Origin: Baylisascaris procyonis
Taxonomy: Eukaryota; Nematoda; Chromadorea; Rhabditida; Ascarididae
DNA: 64,000 nt
Assembly (NCBI GenBank): GCA_037389465.1
Contig: JAZARR010000201.1
Location: 1,984,001-2,048,000, forward strand
Reading direction: 5' to 3'
Shown here: piece after piece, positions 1 through 10,908 of the stretch
Numbering within the stretch: position 1 is the stretch's first letter
Layout of the letters: the number at the start of each line of letters is the position of its first letter
Translations under genes and position numbers: made by a program
The notes under the pieces: model-generated
Told to the model about the DNA's origin: nothing
Databases searched by the model: none
What the model saw: the letters and a program-made list of their open reading frames with translations, nothing else

Positions 1-797
1 TTTTGAGGGATCTACGTCCCCTCAGCATTTTTTGTGCCCGAGTGTCTCCACCCTTCGCCGAAATGGGCTTCTAAACAAAAAAAAAAACGCCATCAATGGC
101 GAAACATTCAGCAATGAAGCAATCGCTTCAAATGGTAAACATCTTTATGCGCAGAAATTAGATGAAATTTTTTAGGCGAAATTTGATTTCGTCGAATTTT
201 GCATCGTCGATTGTAACATTCTAATCAAACAAGCGAGAATATCTCAATTAGAATCGATAAAAAGAGAGAACCACACAAATCCCAATAGGAATTGAATCAG
301 CTATTTTATAGTCGTAAAATGTATTTATGCGAAGTGATATTTTTGGAGTGCAAAATTGCAAATAAATTCCCATTAGTATATTTGTTTCTTTCTTTTATTT
401 TATTCTCTTTCTATATTTTATCGACTAGCAAATGTTATTTTTGCGCCATAAATGTAAATGACAAATAAAAAGCACCAATCTAACAGTGCTACTACGCCTA
501 AGGATAATGGCATGATAGTGGCCTTTACGTGTAAGATTCCTGTCTATAATATTTCACTTTCCGCCATAGATTTTATCAAAATAGCCTACAGCAAATTTAA
601 AAAAAAGAAAGAAATATATAAGCAAAATGAACAAAATTATTTTAATAAAAAAGAAGAATTAGTGAATTACGCAAAATTAGTTATTTTCATTTGATAAAAT
701 GCTTAAGGTTTTCTCAAACTTGTTCCTTCTTCCTAATTATGTCTGCATAACATGAGAAATTTTAATATTGGCTAACGAGTAGTTCATAACGATAAAC
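1..797. other. A+T-rich non-coding stretch at left edge
   Basis: No gene can be supported here. The sequence is A+T-rich with homopolymer A and T runs (for example near 78-88 and 600-610). A 78-codon plus-strand open frame at 458-694 is Lys/Asn/Ile-rich, matches no family I know, and has the composition expected of chance frames in A+T-rich DNA. I see no RNA gene, repeat or transposon end. Confidence 0.6.
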
Positions 798-1040
798 TTA
801 CTCTGGTAATATTGAGCAACATTTTCCCAATCGCCTACATTGTTTATGCCAAATTTTCACATTCCATCGACATTCTTGGATTTTCTTCTTTTTGATTTCC
901 TTCTTTTTTCTCAATGAATTTTTCGTCCTTTCCTCTTTTAGTGTTTTACTTGCGAATAAAAACTTCTCGGCAAGTTTAGTGCATGTTCCTTCCTGAAAGA
1001 ACATCCTTTCACCATTGATAAATAATTTCAATTCAATCAC
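798..1040 (-). CDS. possible exon of an unknown Lys-rich protein
   Basis: I do not recognise this one. The minus-strand frame of 80 codons holds an acceptor-like TTCTTTCAG at about residue 16 and a donor-like CCAGA/GTAAGTTT at its end, so about 200 bp could be an internal exon. The encoded peptide is strongly basic, with a run rich in KKKEIKKKK, and ends in a Cys-containing segment. It lies about 0.9 kb downstream, in minus-strand order, of the coiled-coil frame at 1.93-2.26 kb and could belong to the same transcript; the phases have not been joined. A chance open frame is equally possible because A+T-rich DNA readily gives Lys-rich peptides. Confidence 0.18.
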   Translation of the reverse strand: MIELKLFINGERMFFQEGTCTKLAEKFLFASKTLKEERTKNSLRKKKEIKKKKIQECRWNVKIWHKQCRRLGKCCSILPE

Positions 1041-1919
1041 TGAAATCGATTATTGATTAGAGGTTGATTAATTAGGTTTAATCAGAAGAAATGATTAAAG
1101 AGGTTTAGAAATATAATCAATAAATTCCGACAACAGTTCTATTGAATGCGATGAACTTTCATTAGCTATCGGTTTAGGCTAAAATTAAAGGATGTGAATA
1201 ATAGCAACGATGATTTATGACCAAAGTGATTGCTTATAGATAAAAAAAATTTCAGTTTCTAACGTATTCACAAATCCTTTTTTTTGTGCCAATGCGAAGA
1301 TATTTATGTGCATATATTGAACGTCAAATCTTATTGCATTTCTATATGTCTCTGAGTTGTTCCTTGAATGCAAACATTTTCTCTTATTCCAACTTTTCAC
1401 CTCTTTGGTTAAAAAAGCTGCTTGCAAATTTTCAAATTAGATGAGGAATATACTTGGAAGAAATCCGTATACACTTGATGTGGAAATATGAGCATCTGGT
1501 ATTTTTTGGGGACGATGAAGCCTCCGCACAATAGACTCAGGCTAATTTCCCATCTTATAAAAAGGTCACTGAGCCAAAAAATACTAAGAGAAATGATTGA
1601 CACAAAGAACACATTGAATGAGATCAAGCAAATAATGTGCTATTGTCTTATTTAAAAAACCGTCGACTCATCGATTTTAAGTGGTAACCAAATGGCATAC
1701 GAAAAAATGAATGCTGAGCCATTTGGGCGATATGATGACTGCATTTCGGCCTGTCTCGGGTGGAAAAAATGTGTTTAACTGCTTATACGCGAAATACAGT
1801 AATTCTTGAAGGTGCTGATTTCATATATGTATTCAATAATTCATTAAGAAACATAAAATAATTAGTAAACCTAGCTCAAGGTTTCTTCAAAATTAGTAAG
1901 CTCCCATCGATATATGGAG

Positions 1920-2261
1920 TCAACTCTTTCCCCTCCCCCCCCCCCCCTCCTCGCCATCGGCAAAGTGTTGAAGCTCATGTGACCTATCCCTATATAAACG
2001 ATTGAATAAACTAACTAGAGCAGGATCCATAATACTTTCTGCGTTGAGGATATTTTTTCGGACACAATCCTTGTTGAGTTCAGTCCTTCGAAGTTCAAGT
2101 CCATGGATTGCACTTCGTGCTTCGTGGATATTCTTTTCGCAGCTACCCACAACAAGGTTTATTTTTGATTGCGCATTTCGTCGCTCTTCCAAATCGATAC
2201 ATTCTCGTTGCTTCATTTCCAATTGATGTGCGCATAAAACATAGTTATCGCAATATTCACG
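1920..2261 (-). CDS. probable exon of a coiled-coil protein, function unknown
   Basis: A minus-strand open frame of about 113 codons follows an acceptor-like TTTGCAG ending at 2262. The peptide is amphipathic and charged, with heptad-like spacing of Leu, Ile and Val, for example QLEMKQRECIDLEERR, then GLELRRTELNKDC, then MDPALVSLFNRLYRDRSHEL. That composition is unlike the Lys/Asn/Phe-rich chance frames around it, so I think it is real or recently coding. The frame runs into a C-rich homopolymer (poly-G in the sense strand, 1935-1947), which gives a Gly run before the TGA at 1920-1922. The true exon probably ends earlier; a possible donor is AG/GTCACATG near 1979-1984. Family not recognised. 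It could be an exon of a gene whose other exons lie outside the window, or a pseudogene. Confidence 0.4.
   Translation of the reverse strand, partial: REYCDNYVLCAHQLEMKQRECIDLEERRNAQSKINLVVGSCEKNIHEARSAIHGLELRRTELNKDCVRKNILNAESIMDPALVSLFNRLYRDRSHELQHFADGEEGGGGRGKS
1935..1947. repeat. C homopolymer tract
   Basis: A run of 13 C in a C-rich context (1929-1951). Such runs often carry length errors, so any reading frame crossing it, including the coiled-coil frame above, is unreliable here. Confidence 0.8.
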
Positions 2262-2394
2262 CTGCAAATTTTTTTTTTTTTTTGTATTCTTAGCAAATAT
2301 TCAAAATATCTGATATAAGGCGTTGAATAGAACGTCTAGAATTGGAGAGTGTGTTGGCAATTTTTTAGTAATAATGAAGTGATAAACAATTGTC

Positions 2395-2601
2395 TTATAG
2401 CGAATTTTCTAGTCTCCGCATCGAATCGTTAAAACTGATTGTTCGAAATTCATTCGATGACCTGCCCGGTTTTTTTACGTGTCCTCGGCTTCTTGGCTCC
2501 GGCTTTTTGACCTGTCGAGTGACTCTATAAATGGCTTTTTGCCGAAGCATATTAGGAAGATGAGAGGCATAAAAATTTTTTTTTAAATTTGTATGCGCCA
2601 C
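2395..2601 (-). other. unexplained open frame with a basic peptide
   Basis: A 68-codon minus-strand frame encodes a basic, Arg/Lys/Pro-containing peptide (for example RQVKKPEPRSRGHVKKPG) ending SMRRLENSL and a stop. It lies just upstream, in minus-strand order, of the coiled-coil candidate exon and is less A+T-rich than its surroundings. No family match is recognised. No clear acceptor precedes it: the upstream bases are a long A/T run. It could be an exon or first exon of the same unknown gene, but the support is only composition and proximity. Confidence 0.15.
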
Positions 2602-3335
2602 TATTATTAGCTCGCTTTGCTATGCTAGTAATAAACCAGGAAGAGGGAAATAACCGTATCACAGCCAAATGAGGAGCTTCAAAAGCAAAAATTTAATTAA
2701 TAACGGAAATTTGAAGGATAAAGAGAGGAGTCGGAGAGTGACAAACGATCGGACCAAAGCTCGGAATGTCAAAAGACACCGGAAACTCGTTTAAAGAAAA
2801 ATCTGGAACCTCTCAATTTGTCAAGCAAGGTGATACTGTTATCTACGCTTCTCGTGAGAATAACTAAGAAACTGTAATTTAGCAGCAATTTTGCAAAAAA
2901 TTTCGACTATCTCTGAACGGATCAGTCAAGCTATGAATTCGTTGATTAAATTTTAACAAAATATATGCCTATCATCTCGGTGTGATATGCCTTCTCATGG
3001 CTTTTAACGTGGATGATCGCTGGGAATTTTTTTTCTTTTTTTTTAACAAATAAAACTTAGATTGGCGAACAGCGGCTATCTTAACGCAATCGATTTGCTC
3101 TTAGGGAAAAAGATGAGGCAACTTTAAAAGAAAAACGTCTTTTCATGCAAAAAAATTGTAATTCACTTATTTAGGCTCCTTCAGAGAGTCTGAAGCACTC
3201 TATTCCACTGTGGTTGAAGTGTTGTCCAAGTAGAATCAATGAAAAACCTTTATCGCTAGATAAACGAAATCACTGGAATAATTTGACTCATGGAAATGAA
3301 AATTCTCTTCGTAAATCTATAGCAGAGTAGAAATC

Positions 3336-3416
<81 letters not shown>

Positions 3417-5028
3417 GGGTTTCGCTGATGATTGCTCAATCCCTCTTTGGGCGAACTTGTTATCCGAAATGATGTATTGCCTTTGTTAAGATTTCACCAT
3501 ACGTGCAATCCGAAAAATTCGGCGAAACCAATTTTCTTTTCACTGGTTAGCTAACCACTTTCAAGTAAGCCACTGTTTCTCATCACTTCCGAGGCCATCA
3601 TAGACTAAGCTCTAAGACTAAAATCTTGCCAGGCTATATATCGAGAAAATTTAGAATTTTTCTCCCATTCTTCTGTACTTAGCCAAATCAATCGAAGCAT
3701 TAAAAATTCCATCTCAAATCGGAATTTCAATGCGTCTTATTAATGAATTATAAGCTAAGCATGATTGCTTATAGACTAATTTTTGAATATCCGTTCATTT
3801 CTAGAATTATTTTCCCGAATATTCATCTGATTTCTTTCATAATATTTACAAATAAATAAGGAACACATACATTTGGCTTTACGAAAATCCGAATTAAAAC
3901 CTCCGAATTCCCTTTAACGGTTTATTTTTCTATTACATTTTTATTCTGATTATCCATTTCATTCTTCTTTATCGAAAAAAGATGAAAAGAGAGGTAAAAA
4001 AAGTCTTTTGCAAGCAAACTATAAATAAAACATCGGCATTAAAAAAAAACTATGATGATTTCAACGAAACGATTCCAAATCCCGTCATCTGATAAAGGAA
4101 TAAGACGAACAATACGATTGAATTTAGTTTTTTTCTTCACAGCGAATATTTTTTAATCACTTGACATAAACGAAAGTATAGCAATTAGCCTTGCCAGGTA
4201 ATTAGCACATTGTAAATTCTTAATGATAGTGGATGCAAAATCGAAGAAATTATGCCGATGATCGGGGAAAATTTTTTTCCAAAACTTTTCGTTTCTTTTT
4301 TTTTTTGAAAAATTGAATGAGGAAATTCTAAGATGACCAAGCAATAAAAAATACCGATTATGTTGCCTATCGGAACATTCGCTTTTTTTTCAGCCTATCT
4401 TTCAAAGGAGTTGTTTGTATCACACTATCTCAACGTTTTAGATAGCGAAAAAATTTTTCAATCCGGAAAAAATCTTCGCATCTTTATAATACTATTAAAC
4501 TATACCCTTTTACTCGACTTTAATATACCGGAGTAGTGAAAAAAAGGTGCCATAATAAAATTCATATCAAAAGCTACCGTTTGATTAAGGAATTTCAACG
4601 GCCGATCATCGATGAGATCAATCGCTTCTTAGATCATTGATGCGTACTCCTATTGAAGTATTCTACACACCAATATCCTATACAATTATTAAATCGTCAA
4701 CTGAATCTTCTTTTCCCATTCGGTTCCGAATTTTCCAAAAGAACAAATCCATCATAACAAAACCGGCAAATTTATCCGGAAAATAAAGTAATCAATGTGA
4801 TGCTGCATAATACAGAAAAAGTTGGAAAACTTAAAAAAATCAAGAAAAAACTCACATCATTTGATTGTACGATGGCGATAAAAGTTGTTAGCAACAATGT
4901 CGAAATGATGTCATTACCGGAAATATGCATCCTACAATTGAGAAACATTTAACAATTTCATATTCAGCCTTATTTGAAAGCATTAAAACGAACCAAAATA
5001 ATACATCAATTACGGTTAATATAAGAAA
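2602..5028. other. A+T-rich non-coding stretch
   Basis: No coding or RNA feature can be supported. Short open frames here are Lys/Phe/Asn-rich and lack plausible splice context. The stretch contains the long AT microsatellite listed separately and several A or T homopolymers. Confidence 0.6.
3338..3415. repeat. (AT)n microsatellite, about 39 units
   Basis: A pure alternating TA/AT tract of 78 bp. It has the potential to extrude a cruciform and is likely polymorphic in length. Confidence 0.97.
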
Positions 5029-5113
5029 ACAATACTAATTAATTATAAACATTAAAAAAAAAATTAATAGGACAATACTAATTAATTATAAACATTTAAA
5101 AAAAATTAATAGG
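5029..5113. repeat. 43-bp direct tandem duplication
   Basis: Two adjacent copies of an A+T-rich unit (5029-5071 and 5072-5113). Each begins ACAATACTAATTAATTATAA and ends AATTAATAGG, and they differ mainly in the length and position of an A/T run. It lies about 160 bp left of the satellite array and is unrelated to the 513-bp monomer. Confidence 0.92.
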
Positions 5114-6809
5114 AAAGACGAAAAGTGAAATTTGTAAATCGATTGAATCTAGCTTGTCGCCTATAGATAACAATCTAGCTTATACATAGCATTGTTAGAG
5201 GCATCGATTCACTTCAACAATGTTTCAGAACTTTTTTAGCAATCATTTGCAAGTGTGACCCATCGAGATCTATCGTTTAATACCAAGATCATCGAAATTG
5301 AAGACAAAAAATATTTTTTCAAATTTCCATGTGCTACCTACCCCCTTACGATTGAAAAAATGCGATTTTTGGGAATTTTTTTCTCGGCTTCTGTTTGCCC
5401 TTGGGCGGCAGTCCATGTACCGTTCGACGAGTCTCGGCGAGCTAACGACGAATCAAAAGACCGTTCAGCACCACATGTGATAGCAGAGGAGAACGAGGAC
5501 TCCCAAAATTCCAAAAATCGAGATTTGGGAAATTCGGGCCGGTCGATTCGATCGTCAACTTCTCTCTCGAAATCTAATGATCTATATATCGTCTGATAGA
5601 GCTTCTGAAGCTGTGTCGAAAAAAGTAAACCGCGGGCGCATATGCCTAACCATTGCTTAGAAAAAAATTCCGAAATATCAATTACAGTACAATTATATAA
5701 AAATGCAAGATTTCTGGACCTATAATTTCATGTCTTTCATATAAAGCAGCAAACTGCGCACAGATTCGCATTCACCTCATGGAACTCTATCGTTTAATAC
5801 CAAGATCATCGAAATTGAAGACAAAAAATATTTTTTCAAATTTCCATGTGCTACCCCCTTACGATTGAAAAAATGCGATTTTTGGGAATTTTTTCTCGGC
5901 TTCTGTTTGCCCTTGGGCGGCAGTCCATGTACCGTTCGACGAGTCTCGGCGAGCTAACGACGAATCAAAAGACCGTTCAGCACCACATGTGATAGCAGAG
6001 GAGAACGAGGACTCCCAAAATTCCAAAAATCGAGATTTGGGAAATTCGGGCCGGTCGATTCGATCGTCAACTTCTCTCTCGAAATCTAATGATCTATATA
6101 TCGTCTGATAGAGCTTCTGAAGCTGTGTCGAAAAAAGTAAACCGCGGGCGCATATGCCTAACCATTGCTTAGAAAAAAATTCCGAAATATCAATTACAGT
6201 ACAATTATATAAAAATGCAAGATTTCTGGACCTATAGTTTCATGTCTTTCATATAAAGCAGCAAACTGCGCACAGATTCGCATTCACCTCATGGAACTCT
6301 ATCGTTTAATACCAAGATCATCGAAATTGAAGACAAAAAATATTTTTTCAAATTTCCATGTGACCCCCTTACGATTGAAAAAATGCGATTTTTGGGAATT
6401 TTTTTCTCGGCTTCTGTTTGCCCTTGGGCGGCAGTCCATGTACCGTTCGACGAGTCTCGGCGAGCTAACGACGAATCAAAAGACCGTTCAGCACCACATG
6501 TGATAGCAGAGGAGAACGAGGACTCCCAAAATTCCAAAAATCGAGATTTGGGAAATTCGGGCCGGTCGATTCGATCGTCAACTTCTCTCTCGAAATCTAA
6601 TGATCTATATATCGTCTGATAGAGCTTCTGAAGCTGTGTCGAAAAAAGTAAACCGCGGGCGCATATGCCTAACCATTGCTTAGAAAAAAATTCCGAAATA
6701 TCAATTACAGTACAATTATATAAAAATGCAAGATTTCTGGACCTATAATTTCATGTCTTTCATATAAAGCAGCAAACTGCGCACAGATTCGCATTCACCT
6801 CATGGAACT

Positions 6810-7322
6810 CTATCGTTTAATACCAAGATCATCGAAATTGAAGACAAAAAATATTTTTTCAAATTTCCATGTGCTACCCCCTTACGATTGAAAAAATGCG
6901 ATTTTTGGGAATTTTTTTCTCGGCTTCTGTTTGCCCTTGGGCGGCAGTCCATGTACCGTTCGACGAGTCTCGGCGAGCTAACGACGAATCAAAAGACCGT
7001 TCAGCACCACATGTGATAGCAGAGGAGAACGAGGACTCCCAAAATTCCAAAAATCGAGATTTGGGAAATTCGGGCCGGTCGATTCGATCGTCAACTTCTC
7101 TCTCGAAATCTAATGATCTATATATCGTCTGATAGAGCTTCTGAAGCTGTGTCGAAAAAAGTAAACCGCGGGCGCATATGCCTAACCATTGCTTAGAAAA
7201 AAATTCCGAAATATCAATTACAGTACAATTATATAAAAATGCAAGATTTCTGGACCTATAATTTCATGTCTTTCATATAAAGCAGCAAACTGCGCACAGA
7301 TTCGCATTCACCTCATGGAACT
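6810..7322 (+). repeat. representative satellite monomer (513 bp)
   Basis: This copy is given as the reference unit. It starts at CTATCGTTTAATACC. Landmarks: an A/T dyad centred on AAAAAATATTTTTT within the first 60 bp; a GCGATTTTTGGGAATTTTTT segment at about 6899; the central CGACGAGTCTCGGCGAGC block; an inverted partner AAAATTCCAAAAATCG at 7041-7056; TCGATTCGATCG near 7080; the GC-rich block CCGCGGGCGCATATGCC near 7167; and the A+T-rich 3' part with CATATAAAGCAGCAAAC before the next unit. The TATAAA and dyads could have a regulatory or structural role, but nothing proves transcription. Confidence 0.9.
6899..7056. repeat. inverted repeat inside the satellite monomer
   Basis: The arms CGATTTTTGGGAATTTT (from 6900) and AAAATTCCAAAAATCG (7041-7056) are reverse complements apart from one bulged G, with about 125 bp between them. 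The right arm can instead pair with the following ATTTGGGAAATT, making a small local hairpin. The pair is present in essentially every monomer of the array; these coordinates are for the reference copy. Confidence 0.75.
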
Positions 7323-10300
7323 CTATCGTTTAATACCAAGATCATCGAAATTGAAGACAAAAAATATTTTTTCAAATTTCCATGTGCTACCCCCTTACGA
7401 TTGAAAAAATGCGATTTTTGGGAATTTTTTCTCGGCTTCTGTTTGCCCTTGGGCGGCAGTCCATGTACCGTTCGACGAGTCTCGGCGAGCTAACGACGAA
7501 TCAAAAGACCGTTCAGCACCACATGTGATAGCAGAGGAGAACGAGGACTCCCAAAATTCCAAAAATCGAGATTTGGGAAATTCGGGCCGGTCGATTCGAT
7601 CGTCAACTTCTCTCTCGAAATCTAATGATCTATATATCGTCTGATAGAGCTTCTGAAGCTGTGTCGAAAAAAGTAAACCGCGGGCGCATATGCCTAACCA
7701 TTGCTTAGAAAAAAATTCCGAAATATCAATTACAGTACAATTATATAAAAATGCAAGATTTCTGGACCTATAATTTCATGTCTTTCATATAAAGCAGCAA
7801 ACTGCGCACAGATTCGCATTCACCTCATGGAACTCTATCGTTTAATACCAAGATCATCGAAATTGAAGACAAAAAATATTTTTTCAAATTTCCATGTGCT
7901 ACCCCCTTACGATTGAAAAAATGCGATTTTTGGGAATTTTTTTCTCGGCTTCTTTTTGCCCTTGGGCGGCAGTCCATGTACCGTTCGACGAGTCTCGGCG
8001 AGCTAACGACGAATCAAAAGACCGTTCAGCACCACATGTGATAGCAGAGGAGAACGAGGACTCCCAAAATTCCAAAAATCGAGATTTGGGAAATTCGGGC
8101 CGGTCGATTCGATCGTCAACTTCTCTCTCGAAATCTAATGATCTATATATCGTCTGATAGAGCTTCTGAAGCTGTGTCGAAAAAAGTAAACCGCGGGCGC
8201 ATATGCCTAACCATTGCTTAGAAAAAAATTCCGAAATATCAAATACAGTACAATTATATAAAAATGCAAGATTTCTGGACCTATAATTTCATGTCTTTCA
8301 TATAAAGCAGCAAACGGCGCACAGATTCGCATTCACCTCATGGAACTCTATCGTTTAATACCAAGATCATCGAAATTGAAGACAAAAAATATTTTTTCAA
8401 ATTTCCATGTGCTGCCCCCTTACGATTGAAAAAATGCGATTTTTGGGAATTTTTTTCTCGGCTTCTGTTTGCCCTTGGGCGGCAGTCCATGTACCGTTCG
8501 ACGAGTCTCGGCGAGCTAACGACGAATCAAAAGATCGTTCAGCACCACATGTGATAGCAGAGGAGAACGAGGACTCCCAAAATTCCAAAAATCGAGATTT
8601 GGGAAATTCGGGCCGGTCGATTCGATCGTCAACTTCTCTCTCGAAATCTAATGATCTATATATCGTCTGATAGAGCTTCTGAAGCTGTGTCGAAAAAAGT
8701 AAACCGCGGGCGCATATGCCTAACCATTGCTTAGAAAAAAATTCCGAAATATCAATTACAGTACAATTATATAAAAATGCAAGATTTCTGGACCTATAGT
8801 TTCATGTCTTTCATATAAAGCAGCAAACTGCGCACAGATTCGCATTCACCTCATGAAACTCTATCGTTTAATACCAAGATCATCGAAATTGAAGACAAAA
8901 AATATTTTTTCAAATTTCCATGTGCTACCCCCCTACGATTGAAAAAATGCGATTTTTGGGAATTTTTTCTCGGCTTCTGTTTGCCCTTGGGCGGCAGTCC
9001 ATGTACCGTTCGACGAGTCTCGGCGAGCTAACGACGAATCAAAAGACCGTTCAGCACCACATGTGATAGCAGAGGAGAACGAGGACTCCCAAAATTCCAA
9101 AAATCGAGATTTGGGAAATTCGGGCCGGTCGATTCGATCGTCAACTTCTCTCTCGAAATCTAATGATCTATATATCGTCTGATAGAGCTTCTGAAGCTGT
9201 GTCGAAAAAAGTAAACCGCGGGCGCATATGCCTAACCATTGCTTAGAAAAAAATTCCGAAATATCAATTACAGTACAATTATATAAAAATGCAAGATTTC
9301 TGGACCTATAATTTCATGTCTTTCATATAAAGCAGCAAACGGCGCACAGATTCGCATTCACCTCATGGAACTCTATCGTTTAATACCAAGATCATCGAAA
9401 TTGAAGACAAAAAATATTTTTTCAAATTTCCATGTGCTACCCCCTTACGATTGAAAAAATGCGATTTTTGGGAATTTTTTCTCGGCTTCTGTTTGCCCTT
9501 GGGCGGCAGTCCATGTACCGTTCGACGAGTCTCGGCGAGCTAACGACGAATCAAAAGATCGTTCAGCACCACATGTGATAGCAGAGGAGAACGAGGACTC
9601 CCAAAATTCCAAAAATCGAGATTTGGGAAATTCGGGCCGGTCGATTCGATCGTCAACTTCTCTCTCGAAATCTAATGATCTATATATCGTCTGATAGAGC
9701 TTCTGAAGCTGTGTCGAAAAAAGTAAACCGCGGGCGCATATGCCTAACCATTGCTTAGAAAAAAATTCCGAAATATCAATTACAGTACAATTATATAAAA
9801 ATGCAAGATTTCTGGACCTATAGTTTCATGTCTTTCATATAAAGCAGCAAACTGCGCACAGATTCGCATTCACCTCATGAAACTCTATCGTTTAATACCA
9901 AGATCATCGAAATTGAAGACAAAAAATATTTTTTCAAATTTCCATGTGCTACCCCCTACGATTGAAAAAATGCGATTTTTGGGAATTTTTTCTCGGCTTC
10001 TGTTTGCCCTTGGGCGGCAGTCCATGTACCGTTCGACGAGTCTCGGCGAGCTAACGACGAATCAAAAGACCGTTCAGCACCACATGTGATAGCAGAGGAG
10101 AACGAGGACTCCCAAAATTCCAAAAATCGAGATTTGGGAAATTCGGGCCGGTCGATTCGATCGTCAACTTCTCTCTCGAAATCTAATGATCTATATATCG
10201 TCTGATAGAGCTTCTGAAGCTGTGTCGAAAAAAGTAAACCGCGGGCGCATATGCCTAACCATTGCTTAGAAAAAAATTCCGAAATATCAATTACAGTACA

Positions 10301-10908
10301 ATTATATAAAAATGCAAGATTTCTGGACCTATAATTTCATGTCTTTCATATAAAGCAGCAAACGGCGCACAGATTCGCATTCACCTCATGGAACTCTATC
10401 GTTTAATACCAAGATCATCGAAATTGAAGACAAAAAATATTTTTTCAAATTTCCATGTGCTACCCCCTTACGATTGAAAAAATGCGATTTTTGGGAATTT
10501 TTTCTCGGCTTCTGTTTGCCCTTGGGCGGCAGTCCATGTACCGTTCGACGAGTCTCGGCGAGCTAACGACGAATCAAAAGATCGTTCAGCACCACATGTG
10601 ATAGCAGAGGAGAACGAGGACTCCCAAAATTCCAAAAATCGAGATTTGGGAAATTCGGGCCGGTCGATTCGATCGTCAACTTCTCTCTCGAAATCTAATG
10701 ATCTATATATCGCCTGATAGAGCTTCTGAAGCTGTGTCGAAAAAAGTAAACCGCGGGCGCATATGCCTAACCATTGCTTAGAAAAAAATTCCGAAATATC
10801 AATTACAGTACAATTATATAAAAATGCAAGATTTCTGGACCTATAGTTTCATGTCTTTCATATAAAGCAGCAAACTGCGCACAGATTCGCATTCACCTCA
10901 TGAAACTC
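7323..10908 (+). repeat. higher-order repeat block 1 (seven monomers)
   Basis: One register of the heptamer. Rare variants here recur one period later: CTTCTTTTTGCCC at 7951 and 11537, ATCAAATACAG with AAATACAG at 8241 and 11827, GCTGCCCCC at 8411 and 11997, and the CGCCTGATAG variant at 10711 and 14296. The offsets are 3,585-3,586 bp, equal to seven monomers. The block edges are placed arbitrarily at monomer starts. Individual monomers of the two blocks still differ in T-run length, so the match is not perfect. Confidence 0.75.
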
